DNA of 64,000 nt, taken from NCBI GenBank assembly GCA_903838415.1, contig CAILYI010000272.1:20927-84926 (forward strand), written 5' to 3'. Of this stretch, positions 10,072 to 19,941 are shown piece after piece. The DNA comes from an uncultured Anaerolineae bacterium. GTDB lineage: Bacteria > Chloroflexota > Anaerolineae > Anaerolineales > Villigracilaceae. Each line of letters starts with the position of its first letter. The stretch's first letter is position 1. Below the pieces are notes generated by a model. It was not told where the DNA came from. It searched no databases and worked only from the letters and a program-made list of their open reading frames with translations. Made by a program: the position numbers and the translations under genes.

Positions 10072-11625
10072 ATGCAAATGAATTCTTCTCCTCCAAAAAG
10101 GCCTTTTCTATTTCGCGAGAAAAAATCTCAGGCAGCTGTTGAATTTGCCCTGACGTTTCCAATCTTTTTGATGGTCGTATTTGGGATCATCGATTTTTCT
10201 TTGCTATTTACAGCCTGGCTTTCAATCCAGAACATGGCTCGCCAGGCAGTGCGCTATGCCGCCACAGGTCAATATAATTCGGCCTATTGCGCCGATGCTG
10301 ACCTGGTCGCAAATGGAGGCGACGGCTCCGGCACACCATGCGCAGGCAATCCTCCAGCGGTGGGACAGTTAACCGGGCCAACCGGGCAAACCACCGAGCA
10401 GGCCAATATTTATAAAAACCGCGAAATCGACTATGCCCGCCTGCTTTCAATCCATGACGAAGCCAATCGATTTAATTATTTCATCTTTGACGACGCTGCC
10501 GCGGCGCAGCCAGACATTGGCTTTCTACACGTGGTGGTATGCTCCACTCGCGACACCAGCGAACCACTTGACAATACGCCAGACTACGAATTTACCTTCC
10601 CCAAAATGGGTGGTTTTGACCCCAGCGACTATGGGGTTTGCAAATGGATTCCCAGCACAGCGGCCGACAAGACCAGGGAAGATGCTGGCGGCCCTGGCGA
10701 CCGCGTAATCGTCAGCGTGGACTTCAATCATCCATTCCTGACGCCATTTATCAACTACACTTGGCCAATGTTCCACTTAGCTTCCACCCGCGAAGCGATC
10801 GTGGAACGCTTCCGCGTTGCGCGCGTGGTGAATGTGCCACCGCCTATTTTGCAACCAACATTTACACCATCCATTACACCAAGCCCAACCATCACATCCA
10901 CTGTGACGTTAACCCTTACCGAAACATTGACTCCTAACCCGAGTGATACCGTCACGCCTACCAGCGCTTTGACGACTACACCAACGCTGACACGGACACA
11001 GACCAAGACGTTGACTCCCACCAAGACCAGAAATCCTACCAGAACCACGGCAGCCACCAGAACCATCACAATGACGCCGACCATCACCTTGACAAGGACA
11101 ATTACAAAGACGCCGACCATCACTCAGACGCCAACGAAAACCTTAACGCCAACTATTACGCAAACGCCGACGAAAACGTTCACGCCAACGGTTACCCGGA
11201 CGCCGACCATCACACTGACGCCAACTCGGACGCCGACAATCACGCAGACGCCGACGAAAACCTTCACGCCGACGGTTACGCCCACACCGACCAAAACTTT
11301 CACGCCGACCATCACGCAGACGCCAACCCGCACACCGACGGTAACACAGACGCCGATTCCGCCGACCAAGACGGCCACGCCGACCATCACGCAGACGCCG
11401 ATTCCGCCGACCAGGACCTCGACGCCGACCGTCACACAAACGTCGCCGCCGCCCACTGCAACCAGGACACGTACGCCAACGGCGACTTCACCGCCGACCA
11501 GTACGGTAACATCGACGCCGACGAAGACGTTGATACCGACGAATACGTCATCGCCCACGCCGACATCGCCACCGTTCAAGTCGCCGACGCCAACTGTCAC
11601 ACCTTTCGGATGTACAGACTGTTAG
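10072..11625 (+). CDS. TadE-like protein with ~250-residue Thr/Pro-rich repeat tail
   Basis: [62 protein letters not shown] repeats; ends FGCTDC. Confidence 0.82.
   Translation: MQMNSSPPKRPFLFREKKSQAAVEFALTFPIFLMVVFGIIDFSLLFTAWLSIQNMARQAVRYAATGQYNSAYCADADLVANGGDGSGTPCAGNPPAVGQLTGPTGQTTEQANIYKNREIDYARLLSIHDEANRFNYFIFDDAAAAQPDIGFLHVVVCSTRDTSEPLDNTPDYEFTFPKMGGFDPSDYGVCKWIPSTAADKTREDAGGPGDRVIVSVDFNHPFLTPFINYTWPMFHLASTREAIVERFRVARVVNVPPPILQPTFTPSITPSPTITSTVTLTLTETLTPNPSDTVTPTSALTTTPTLTRTQTKTLTPTKTRNPTRTTAATRTITMTPTITLTRTITKTPTITQTPTKTLTPTITQTPTKTFTPTVTRTPTITLTPTRTPTITQTPTKTFTPTVTPTPTKTFTPTITQTPTRTPTVTQTPIPPTKTATPTITQTPIPPTRTSTPTVTQTSPPPTATRTRTPTATSPPTSTVTSTPTKTLIPTNTSSPTPTSPPFKSPTPTVTPFGCTDC
10846..11600 (+). 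repeat. Degenerate coding tandem repeat (acgccgaccatcacgcagacgccgac...)
   Basis: Direct reading: imperfect 12-30 bp reiterations encoding TPT(I/V)TQTPTKT. Confidence 0.9.
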
Positions 11626-11641
11626 CAATGTAAAGCAGATC

Positions 11642-11677
11642 AAAAAAGCAGGAGGCCAAAAACCTCCTGCTTTTTTC
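11642..11677 (+). terminator. Intrinsic terminator
   Basis: aaaaaagcaggagg-ccaaaaa-cctcctgctttttt. Confidence 0.92.
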
Positions 11678-11694
11678 GGTGTATAATTTTATTG

Positions 11695-12001
11695 TGTCAA
11701 TTTGAAAGGAGGCCACTAAGAAAATTATCAACAGGGAAAAGAGCGCATGAGCCTATCGAACCCCAAGAATCGGGGCGGCAGGCTGACGAGGATGAGGGTT
11801 CTCCATCGCAGGATGGAGCTATCCCGGGCAAAAGCCGGGAGAAAATCGACAGATCAGCGGAAGCCCTCCGGGAGTACCACTCCCGAACATCTTTCCCTCC
11901 AGGATAAAGCCAGGTGAATAACGCTGCAGAAGTAATTCCGCAGACAAAAGCTCCCGGCATGGCAAATAGCGATTTCGAACAAATCTTACGGAGGAATCCC
12001 C
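11695..12001 (+). ncRNA. Structured 5' leader of glmS (candidate divergent glmS ribozyme or other cis-regulatory RNA)
   Basis: ~300-nt untranslated region after a TATAAT box (~11682). Hairpins agcct..(cccc aagaauc gggg)..aggct, ctccatc-gcag-gatggag, cccgg-gcaaaag-ccggg and gggag-tacca-ctccc; motif order AGCGC / UGACGAGG / AGGGUU. Confidence 0.5.
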
Positions 12002-13843
12002 ATGTGTGGAATTGTTGGTTATATCGGCCCGCGCGATGCGACGCCGATCATTCTCAACGGCTTGAAACGGCTCGAATACCGGGGCTATGATTCAGCCGGT
12101 ATTGCCATTTTTGAAAACGAAAAAATCGAAGTCCGGCGCGAGCCAGGCAAGCTGGAAAACCTGGAGGCTACCGTCAGGGAACAACCTATCAGCGGGGCAC
12201 CCGGCATCGGGCATACTCGCTGGGCAACTCACGGGGCGCCAAGCGCGCGCAATGCCCATCCGCACCTCGGAAATTCAGGGCGCGTGGTCGTTGTCCATAA
12301 CGGAATCGTCGAAAATTTCCTGGAACTCAAGGATGAACTGGCCTCCGAAGGCGCAGTTTTTAACTCGGATACTGACACTGAAACAATCGTCCTTTTGGTT
12401 GAGCGCCACCAATCAACCGGATTGAGCCTGACCGAAGCGGCGCGCAAAACTTTCCAGCAAATTCGGGGCGCGCATGGCGTGGTACTGATGAGCGCCGAGG
12501 AACCGGATAAAATCGTCTGCGCGAGAATCGGGAATGCGGGTGGGGTTGTCATCGGCCTGGGAGACGGGGAAAATTTCATCGCTTCGGACATTCCCGCCAT
12601 ATTGGAGCACACCCGCCGCGTCATCTTCCTGGAATCTCACCAGATGGCGATTATCACCGCCGAGGGTGTGCGCGTGGAAACGCTGGAGGGAGAAGAACTC
12701 AAGCCGCAAATTCATACCGTTTCGTGGGACCCGGTGGCGGCGGAAAAGGGCGAATATCGCCATTTCATGCAGAAAGAAATCCACGAACAAGTGCGCGCGC
12801 TGACGAATACGTTGGCGGGCCGCGTGGATTTTGAGCGCGGGAAAATCCGCCTGCCTGAGCTGAATCTGACCCCTGAAATTGCCAAGCGCATCCAGAAAAT
12901 CTACATCACAGCCTGCGGCACGGCGGCTTACGCCGGGATGGTGGGCAAAACGCTGATTGAAAAGATCGCGCGCGTCCCGGTAGAAGTGGTGATCGGCTCA
13001 GAATTCCGTTACAGCGACCCTATTATTGATGAAAATACGGTGGTGCTAGCAATTTCGCAATCGGGCGAAACTGCCGACACGCTGGCCGCCATGGAAGAAG
13101 GCCGCAAAAAAGGTGCCATCATCTGGAGCATCGTCAACGCCATTGGCTCACAGGCTATGCGCGTGGCGGATGGCAGCATTTCGATGCAAACCGGCCCGGA
13201 AATTGGCGTAGCATCCACGAAAGCCTTCACCGCTCCTTTGGTGGATCAATATATGCTGGCGATTTTACTGGCGGATTTGCGTGGTGTGCTCGACGATAAG
13301 ACCCGCAAAGCGCTGGTAGCTGACCTGCGCCTGGTCCCCGACCTGGTGGGACGGACGCTGCAACGCGAAGCGGAAGTGGAAAAGTGCGCCCGCGCGCTCA
13401 AAGACATCCGCGACTGCCTGTACTTGGGGCGCGGTATCAATATGCCGATTGCCTATGAAGGCGCGCTCAAACTGAAGGAAATTTCATACATCCACGCGGA
13501 AGGCTATCCAGCAGGCGAAATGAAGCACGGACCGATTGCGCTAATCGACGAAAACATGCCAGTGGTCTGTATCGCTCCGACCGATCCCTGGCACGAGAAA
13601 ATGATCAGCCAGATTCAGCAAGCCAAGGCGCGCAATGGCACAGTCATCGCGGTCGCCACGGATGGCGATGAACTCGTCGCAGGCATGGCCGACTACATCC
13701 TGTGGGTGCCCGAATGTCCCTGGATGCTCTCGCCGATCGTGACGGTTCTCCCGCTGCAACTGCTGGCTTACCACATCGCCACCATCCGCGGCCTGGACGT
13801 GGATCAGCCGAGAAATTTAGCAAAAAGCGTAACAGTCGAGTAA
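12002..13843 (+). CDS. glmS: Glutamine-fructose-6-phosphate aminotransferase (isomerizing)
   Basis: MCGIVGYIGPRDATPIILNGLKRLEYRGYDSAGIA; two SIS domains; C-terminal DQPRNLAKSVTVE. Confidence 0.97.
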   Translation: MCGIVGYIGPRDATPIILNGLKRLEYRGYDSAGIAIFENEKIEVRREPGKLENLEATVREQPISGAPGIGHTRWATHGAPSARNAHPHLGNSGRVVVVHNGIVENFLELKDELASEGAVFNSDTDTETIVLLVERHQSTGLSLTEAARKTFQQIRGAHGVVLMSAEEPDKIVCARIGNAGGVVIGLGDGENFIASDIPAILEHTRRVIFLESHQMAIITAEGVRVETLEGEELKPQIHTVSWDPVAAEKGEYRHFMQKEIHEQVRALTNTLAGRVDFERGKIRLPELNLTPEIAKRIQKIYITACGTAAYAGMVGKTLIEKIARVPVEVVIGSEFRYSDPIIDENTVVLAISQSGETADTLAAMEEGRKKGAIIWSIVNAIGSQAMRVADGSISMQTGPEIGVASTKAFTAPLVDQYMLAILLADLRGVLDDKTRKALVADLRLVPDLVGRTLQREAEVEKCARALKDIRDCLYLGRGINMPIAYEGALKLKEISYIHAEGYPAGEMKHGPIALIDENMPVVCIAPTDPWHEKMISQIQQAKARNGTVIAVATDGDELVAGMADYILWVPECPWMLSPIVTVLPLQLLAYHIATIRGLDVDQPRNLAKSVTVE

Positions 13844-13856
13844 CTCCATCCAACAC

Positions 13857-13893
13857 TAAAAAAAGTCGAGGCTCAAACGGCCTCGACTTTTCC
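13857..13893. terminator. Terminator between convergent genes
   Basis: aaaaaagtcgaggc-tcaaac-ggcctcgactttt. Confidence 0.85.
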
Positions 13894-13925
13894 TTTTTAC
13901 CCATTTTTTTACTTTTTTCTCACAA

Positions 13926-15170
13926 TTATCCCATTGAGACAGCCATCACATCATAGTAAGTGCCCGCGCCAAAGCCATCGAACATGACGTGGTCACCAGG
14001 TCGAATGCTCGGCAGTTGGCGCAGGAAGGCAATCATGCAGGATGCCGCGCTGACGTTGCCAAAATCGTTCAAGAGCCAGGGCATCGGATACTGCACCCCT
14101 TCTTTGAGCAGCTGTTTTCCTTTGAGCAGGTTGATTTTATAGTTGGCATGGTGCACAATGCCAACGTCGATGGTTTTATCTGAATCCAGTTTGCTCATCA
14201 ATTCAGAATATTCGCGAAAAACATCCGTCGCCACTTCTACGCCCGAACGCACAAAGAGTTTGACCATGCCCATCAGCCCGGCCATCACAATCGGCAGGCC
14301 GTCGTCGGGCTCGTGCATCATCCCGGCCACGCGGATGTGGCTGGCAGATTCCTGGGAAACTTCCAGGAGGGATTTCCCGGGGGCCATTTCTTTTGAATGC
14401 GGATAATACATGCGCACCTGGAGCAGGCCTTCCTCGTCATAGTTTTCAAAACTTTTGCCGACCATGAACTTCATCGTCTCGCCTGGAATGACCCCAATCA
14501 CGCCCGCGCCATTTCCAAAAAGCTGAAGCGCATTCTTATCCTTGGCGTGACTGGTGAAACGGCTCAAACCTTCTATCCCGCCGACCAGCACCTTTTTCCC
14601 GGCCAATTCCTCAGCCACGTTGACCTGACCGGGGACGGTCAATTCAGGATTCAGCGCCAGGTGCAGTGCGCCCATCGAGCCATCACAGGCTTTGTGAACA
14701 CTGACTTTGATGGCACTCTCACGGATTCCAGCGCGACGGGCAATCTCCGGCACGTAATCATCAGAAACGGGACCACTCATCCCAATCAAGACGCCATCCA
14801 CATCCGCGGCATTCCATCCGTTGGCAATGACAGCCTGTTTCAAGACGCGCGCGCCCACTTCCAATTCCACCTCGAGGTGCTCAGCATCCGATAAATCGGG
14901 AATGTGATGGCGGCTGACAAAACCCAGTTCGCTCAAATTCATGACGTCCGTATCAGCCAGCGGGAAGCCCAGACGATGTCCAACAAACGCGGGCAACTGC
15001 GAATTGTCAAAGCTTGCACCCCAGGCCGCATAAGCCCCACCAATTCCCAACGCGGAATTGGTTACGCTTTCCACACCGATTGGAATTCCACCAGCCACCG
15101 GGATCGTATCTTTTTCCACATTGGGACGCTCAAAAAATGAAGTACCGGTAATTTTTTCGTTCTCACTCAT
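13926..15170 (-). CDS. 3-oxoacyl-ACP synthase III (KAS III/FabH-like) family protein
   Basis: Cys-His-Asn triad context HKACDGSMGAL, VHHANYK, NDFGNVSAAS. Confidence 0.8.
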   Translation of the reverse strand: MSENEKITGTSFFERPNVEKDTIPVAGGIPIGVESVTNSALGIGGAYAAWGASFDNSQLPAFVGHRLGFPLADTDVMNLSELGFVSRHHIPDLSDAEHLEVELEVGARVLKQAVIANGWNAADVDGVLIGMSGPVSDDYVPEIARRAGIRESAIKVSVHKACDGSMGALHLALNPELTVPGQVNVAEELAGKKVLVGGIEGLSRFTSHAKDKNALQLFGNGAGVIGVIPGETMKFMVGKSFENYDEEGLLQVRMYYPHSKEMAPGKSLLEVSQESASHIRVAGMMHEPDDGLPIVMAGLMGMVKLFVRSGVEVATDVFREYSELMSKLDSDKTIDVGIVHHANYKINLLKGKQLLKEGVQYPMPWLLNDFGNVSAASCMIAFLRQLPSIRPGDHVMFDGFGAGTYYDVMAVSMG

Positions 15171-15316
15171 AATTTTCTCCTGAATATGTTTATTATTACA
15201 ACCCCCAAGTTCGCCTTCCGCTTCTCGTAGATGCAGAATCAAGTCAGCGCTTTAATCTTCAAATCGGGGGAGGCTTATAATATACACCAAAATTCGAAAC
15301 ATCAGGAGCAACAAAG

Positions 15317-16519
15317 ATGAAAGAACTTTCCGGGAAAGCCTTCCAAACCCGCGCTGTGCATGCCGGGGAACATGTTCCTCCGGCGGAGTATACGCCGGTC
15401 ACAAGCCCGATCTGGCCAACGGTAGGCTACGTCTACGAGAGCATGGATGACACCGACGCCGTGCTGGGTGGAACCAAGGAAGGTTTTGTCTATCCACGCT
15501 ATGCCAGCCCGTCTGTGGCGGCATTTGAACTGGCGGTTGCCAGTCTGGAAGGCGCTGAGGGCGTTCAGGCCTACGGAACCGGCATGGCGGCCATCCACGC
15601 GGCACTGCTGGCAGCCGGAGCGCGCGCCGGAGCATCCGTCGTCGCGGCGCTGGATGTTTACGGTGCCACCTTCAGCATGCTGCGCAACCTGTTCAGCACG
15701 CTGGGCGTGAGTCTGCGTCTGGTGGACGCCTGTGATTTGCAAGCGGTTGAGGCAGCTGTCAAGGAAACCCATCCCGCGCTGATTCTGGTCGAGACCATCT
15801 CCAACCCGCTGATGAAAGTAGCGGACGTCCCAGCGCTGGCAAAGCTCGCACACCAATACGAAGCTGTCCTGCTGGTGGATAACACTTTCGCCTCGCCCTA
15901 TCTCTTTACCCCGCTCCAAGCTGGCGCCGATTACGTCATTCACAGCGCCACAAAATACCTGGGCGGTCACGGTGACGTTATGGCGGGCGTCGTCGCCACC
16001 TCCGCCGAAAATAAGCAAAAACTTTACGAGTTGAACAAGCTCATCGGCAGCGTCCTGGGGCCTTTTGAAGCATGGCTGGCGTTGCGCGGCCTGAAAACCC
16101 TGCCGCTGCGCATGCGCCAACAATGTCAGAATGCTCAACAAATCGCTGAGTGGCTATCCAAACATCCACGCGTAGCAAAGGTCAATTTCCCCGGCCTGCC
16201 CAGCCATCCGCAGCATGCGCTCGCCGCACAACTTTTCAACGGAAAAGGCTTTGGCGGCATCCTTTCCTTCGAGATCAAAGGCGCAGACAAACCGGCGGCC
16301 TTCCGTTTTATGGAAGCGCTGCAATTATGCCTGCCTGCCACCACTCTCGGGGATGTTTATTCCCTGGTCTTGCACCCAGCAACATCCTCCCACCGCGGCC
16401 TGACCCCGGCAGAGCGTGCCCAGGTTGGCATCGGGGATGGACTCGTGCGACTTTCAGCTGGGATTGAAGATGTGGATGACATTCTGGCCGATCTGGAGCA
16501 GGCCCTCGGAAAGAGCTGA
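15317..16519 (+). CDS. Cys/Met metabolism PLP-dependent enzyme (cystathionine gamma-synthase/lyase family)
   Basis: QAYGTGMAAIHAALLA, LVDNTFASPY, IHSATKYLGGHGDVMAG, LVRLSAGIEDVDD. Confidence 0.9.
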   Translation: MKELSGKAFQTRAVHAGEHVPPAEYTPVTSPIWPTVGYVYESMDDTDAVLGGTKEGFVYPRYASPSVAAFELAVASLEGAEGVQAYGTGMAAIHAALLAAGARAGASVVAALDVYGATFSMLRNLFSTLGVSLRLVDACDLQAVEAAVKETHPALILVETISNPLMKVADVPALAKLAHQYEAVLLVDNTFASPYLFTPLQAGADYVIHSATKYLGGHGDVMAGVVATSAENKQKLYELNKLIGSVLGPFEAWLALRGLKTLPLRMRQQCQNAQQIAEWLSKHPRVAKVNFPGLPSHPQHALAAQLFNGKGFGGILSFEIKGADKPAAFRFMEALQLCLPATTLGDVYSLVLHPATSSHRGLTPAERAQVGIGDGLVRLSAGIEDVDDILADLEQALGKS

Positions 16520-16579
16520 CCGAAGCCGTAAACTGACGATGAAAGGCTTGTTTTTCTCAAAAGCTGATCGTACCAAAGA

Positions 16580-17230
16580 TTACCTCCCAGGTTTAATCAA
16601 AAACTGACAATAACTCGTGCCCCGTGAGGTTTTCTCCAGGCGAGCAGTTTGTTCCACGCCCACCCCGAGTTTCCGCGCCAGGAGCAAGCCATCCATGCGA
16701 CAAAGCTCCGGGTGGGCGGCGACAATCTCAGCGTAGGGACAATGCTCGAAAATAATGATCGGCCCGGCAGAATGGACTTCCCAACGCGCGAGATACCCAA
16801 TCCGGTTGAGATGTTCCATCAGATGCGTAATTCGGCGTGAAAAAGCTGCCGGGCTGTTCGGCATGGCCCGGCAGCTTTCACAATCCGCATAAACCTGGTT
16901 GGCCAGAGTCACTAACGCAGCCTCGGTAGACTCCGGCGGCAGAACATCAAGCCATTTGCGCAAAACGGAATCCGCCAACCAGGCCAGGTTATTCCCCACC
17001 GCGGCATCACTCAGCCCAAAAATCTGCGCCCGGCGCCCGCGGCCATCGCCCTGACGAGCCCCAAGCACCTGCACGCGTCCATCCGAAACCAAAATGGCAA
17101 GGTGATGGCGAATATTAGCAGATGTTACACGCAACGCGCGACTGATTTCAGCTGTGCTGACTCCGTTGTGCAGGCGCAAATATGCAAGAATTCGTTGGCG
17201 GGACGTTTGAACTGTCATGACATTTGTCAT
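16580..17230 (-). CDS. HTH transcriptional regulator with C-terminal Cys-rich domain (SufR-like/COG2345-type)
   Basis: SRQRILAYLRLHNGVSTAEISRALRVTSANIRHHLAIL wHTH; conserved C-x12-C and C-terminal Cys (EHCPYAEIVAAHPELCRMDG...YCQFLIKPG). Start at 17230 or 17218. Confidence 0.78.
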   Translation of the reverse strand: MTNVMTVQTSRQRILAYLRLHNGVSTAEISRALRVTSANIRHHLAILVSDGRVQVLGARQGDGRGRRAQIFGLSDAAVGNNLAWLADSVLRKWLDVLPPESTEAALVTLANQVYADCESCRAMPNSPAAFSRRITHLMEHLNRIGYLARWEVHSAGPIIIFEHCPYAEIVAAHPELCRMDGLLLARKLGVGVEQTARLEKTSRGTSYCQFLIKPGR

Positions 17231-17242
17231 CTTATCATCACT

Positions 17243-17280
17243 AATTGAATTATGCAAATAAATATTTGCATAATTCAATT
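17243..17280. promoter_or_regulatory. Perfect 18-bp-arm palindrome (putative operator)
   Basis: aattgaattatgcaaata-aa-tatttgcataattcaatt; lies between divergent regulator and iscX-nuo genes. Confidence 0.85.
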
Positions 17281-17307
17281 GACGCCCATCCCCCTCCCCG
17301 TTATAAT
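17279..17307 (+). promoter_or_regulatory. sigma70-type promoter of iscX-nuo operon
   Basis: TTGACG (17279-17284) - 17 bp - TATAAT (17302-17307); -35 overlaps palindrome edge. Confidence 0.8.
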
Positions 17308-17317
17308 TTTCACAATC

Positions 17318-17524
17318 ATGGCAGAACCGCTTAACTGGGAATCCATCTTCGCGATTGCGCTGGCTTTGAAGGCCGCACATCCGCAGGTGGCGTTGGAAAA
17401 TGTCTCGCTCCAGATGATTTACAAATGGACGCTGGCACTCCCTGCTTTCGAAGACGATCCGGCACTCGCCAATGACGATATCCTTGCAGCAATATACCAG
17501 GACTGGTACGAGGAGACTTTATGA
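17318..17524 (+). CDS. iscX: IscX/YfhJ-like Fe-S cluster assembly protein
   Basis: MAEPLNWESIFAIALALKAAHPQVALENVSLQMIYKWTLALPAFEDDPALANDDILAAIYQDWYEE matches the IscX pattern LxW...IA.AL..xP......W...L..F.DDP...N..IL.AI...W.+E. Confidence 0.82.
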   Translation: MAEPLNWESIFAIALALKAAHPQVALENVSLQMIYKWTLALPAFEDDPALANDDILAAIYQDWYEETL

Positions 17525-18174
17525 GCACAAATGAACTCAACCTGCCGGACTTCAACATCCCGGAGGAGCTGGACGGGAAAGTATCGATTACCACGCTTGA
17601 CCGAATTTACAACTTTGGGCGGCGTTCCTCCATCTGGCCGATGATGTTTGGCCTGGCCTGCTGCGCGATTGAAATGATCGCAGCGCAGGCGGCGCGTTAT
17701 GACATGGCGCGCTTCGGTATGGAAGTGATGCGCCCCAGCCCACGCCAAAGTGACGTGATGATTGTTGCCGGAACCGTCACCAAGAAAATGATCCCGTCAA
17801 TCGTACGTCTGTTCAACCAGATGCCCGAACCCAAGTATGTGGTGGCGATGGGCGCTTGCGCTTCAGGCGGCGGTCCATTCAAAGAAGGCTATAACGTTGT
17901 CGCCGGAATTGACAAATTCCTGCCGGTCGATATTTACATCCCTGGCTGCCCGCCCACCCCACAGGCACTGATGGCTGGCATGATCAAGCTCCAGGAAAAA
18001 ATTGACAAGCAATCCATCAGCAAGGTGCGCTGGTATCAAAAAGGCGCCGACTCAGTGGAAGTGGCAGTCCCCTTCCTTGGACCGGATCTGATCGACCCGC
18101 GCCGCATCCCTGAAATCAAGGCCAAGGCCGCCGAACTGGCGAATCCTCCCGCCCCGGCCACTGAAAACGCGTAG
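17521..18174 (+). CDS. nuoB: NADH-quinone oxidoreductase subunit B
   Basis: [50 protein letters not shown]. Confidence 0.95.
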   Translation: MSTNELNLPDFNIPEELDGKVSITTLDRIYNFGRRSSIWPMMFGLACCAIEMIAAQAARYDMARFGMEVMRPSPRQSDVMIVAGTVTKKMIPSIVRLFNQMPEPKYVVAMGACASGGGPFKEGYNVVAGIDKFLPVDIYIPGCPPTPQALMAGMIKLQEKIDKQSISKVRWYQKGADSVEVAVPFLGPDLIDPRRIPEIKAKAAELANPPAPATENA

Positions 18175-18184
18175 GAGCAACGAT

Positions 18185-19930
18185 ATGGCTACCCCTGTAA
18201 TCACTGAAACAATCGATTTGGCGGCCAAATTCCCCGGCACAGTTACTGCCGACGCCCGCCCCGGCTTTTCCGGCTGGATGGTGGAAAAAGACTCCCTGCT
18301 AAAAGTGGCGGCCGCGCTGCATGACGAATTGGGCTACGACCTGCTCTCCTCCGTCACCGGCGTGGACTATATCGAACAGAATAAACTGGAAGTGGTTTAC
18401 CACGCCTACAAATCGACCGGCGGCCCGGCGCTTGTTTTCAAGACGCAAGCCGAACGCGTTGATCCGGTCGAAATTCCTTCCGTAGTCTCCATTTGGCCGG
18501 GCGCTGAACTTCAGGAGCGCGAAGCATGGGATATGTTCGGGATTAAATTTACCGGACATCCTGACCTGCGCCGCATCCTGATGTGGGAAGGCTTTGAAGG
18601 TTTCCCCCTGCGCAAGGATTGGAAGGAAGCTTTTTACGAAGAAGATACCAAGCCGCTCAAGAGCCGCTGGCCCGAAGGCCGGCACACTTATGCCGAACAG
18701 AAAAATCCCTACGGCGATAACATCATGTTCACCCCAGGCTTCGACCCGGAGAAGTGGACTCCCACGGACCCTGAAGAAGCGTTGTATGCCGCGCTGAAAA
18801 AGTACAAGACCGAAGAAAAAGACGGCATCAAAACGGATCACATCATCGTCAACATGGGTCCGCAGCATCCCTCCACGCACGGAGTATTCCGCGCCGTGGT
18901 GGTGCTGGATGGCGAAACGGTCGTCAGTCTGAAACCGGTCATGGGCTACCTGCATCGCAACCACGAGAAAATCGGCGAGCGCAATACCTTCCTGCAAAAC
19001 ATGCCCTACACCGACCGCCTGGATTATTTCAACTCCATGTACAACAACTGGGGCTATGCCCTGGCCGTTGAAAAACTGATGGGGGTTCAGGTACCGGAAC
19101 GCGCCGAATATATCCGCGTGATTATGGGCGAACTCAGCCGCATCCAGAATCACCTGATCCTGTTTGGCATGCTCTGGAATGACCTGGGCGCCTACTTCAC
19201 CCCGGCCCTGTACGCCTTCGAAGAACGCGAACTGATCCTGGATATTTTCGAATCGGTTGCCGGTTCGCGCATGATGTGCAACTACCACCGCTTTGGCGGC
19301 GTGGTGCGCGACATCGACGAAGCCAACATGAAAAAGATCAAAGAATTGGTCTTTGAGCGTCTGCCGCGCAAAGCGGAAGAATTTGACCGCCTGCTCTCTG
19401 AAAATGAAATTTTCACCTCCCGCACAAAAGGCGTCGGCTACCTGAGCCCCGAAGATTCAATCGCCTACTCCGTCACCGGACCCAACCTACGGGCCGCTGG
19501 TATCCCTTACGATATCCGCCGCGCCGATCCTTACGGTATCTATGACCGTTTTGAATTCGACATCCCGGTACGCCATAACAGTGATCTGTACGATCGCTAC
19601 TGCCTGCGTGTGGATGAAATCATCCAGTCGCTGCGCATTTTACAGCAGGCTGTCAAGCAGATTCCCGAAGGGCCGTTCCTGGCTGGAAAGCCGCAGTATC
19701 AGGTGCGCGTCCCGGCTGGTGAAGCGTATGGGCGCGTGGAAGGGCCCAAGGGCGAGCTTGGTTTCTACGTTGTCTCCAACGGCAAGGGCAACCCCTATCG
19801 CTACCACATCCGCACGCCATCGTTCGTCAACATCACTGCGGTGGAAAAGATGTGCGTTGGCACCAAGATCGCAGACTTCGTTTCCATTCTGGGCACGGTG
19901 GATATCGTGCTCGGTGAACTCGACCGGTAG
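18185..19930 (+). CDS. nuoCD: NADH-quinone oxidoreductase fused subunits C/D
   Basis: NuoC part ([23 protein letters not shown]) continuous with NuoD part ([14 protein letters not shown]...[12 protein letters not shown]...[13 protein letters not shown]). Confidence 0.95.
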   Translation: MATPVITETIDLAAKFPGTVTADARPGFSGWMVEKDSLLKVAAALHDELGYDLLSSVTGVDYIEQNKLEVVYHAYKSTGGPALVFKTQAERVDPVEIPSVVSIWPGAELQEREAWDMFGIKFTGHPDLRRILMWEGFEGFPLRKDWKEAFYEEDTKPLKSRWPEGRHTYAEQKNPYGDNIMFTPGFDPEKWTPTDPEEALYAALKKYKTEEKDGIKTDHIIVNMGPQHPSTHGVFRAVVVLDGETVVSLKPVMGYLHRNHEKIGERNTFLQNMPYTDRLDYFNSMYNNWGYALAVEKLMGVQVPERAEYIRVIMGELSRIQNHLILFGMLWNDLGAYFTPALYAFEERELILDIFESVAGSRMMCNYHRFGGVVRDIDEANMKKIKELVFERLPRKAEEFDRLLSENEIFTSRTKGVGYLSPEDSIAYSVTGPNLRAAGIPYDIRRADPYGIYDRFEFDIPVRHNSDLYDRYCLRVDEIIQSLRILQQAVKQIPEGPFLAGKPQYQVRVPAGEAYGRVEGPKGELGFYVVSNGKGNPYRYHIRTPSFVNITAVEKMCVGTKIADFVSILGTVDIVLGELDR

Positions 19931-19941
19931 GAGCGTGAAAT

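Noticed and set aside
10755-11600. Long minus-strand ORFs (122 and 158 aa, V/G-rich) opposite the TP-repeat gene
   Set aside because: Direct antisense shadow of the Thr/Pro codon repeat (ACG/CCN read as CGT/GGN); no initiation context.
10846-11600. CRISPR-like repeat array
   Set aside because: Repeats are in-frame, imperfect and without unique spacers; coding repeat instead.
11740-11860. Hammerhead ribozyme core (CUGACGAG) in the glmS leader
   Set aside because: No correctly placed GAAA and stem III/UH cleavage context could be assembled; the motif fits glmS-ribozyme-like order better.
11692-11907. 71-aa ORF in the glmS leader
   Set aside because: Coincides with dense RNA hairpins, charged low-information protein, no SD; treated as untranslated leader.
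15302-16141. 279-aa minus-strand ORF opposite the PLP enzyme
   Set aside because: Gln/His/Arg-rich antisense of a clear transsulfuration enzyme gene.
18299-19288. 329-aa minus-strand ORF opposite nuoCD
   Set aside because: Overlaps an unambiguous NuoCD; composition is typical of antisense of high-GC coding sequence.
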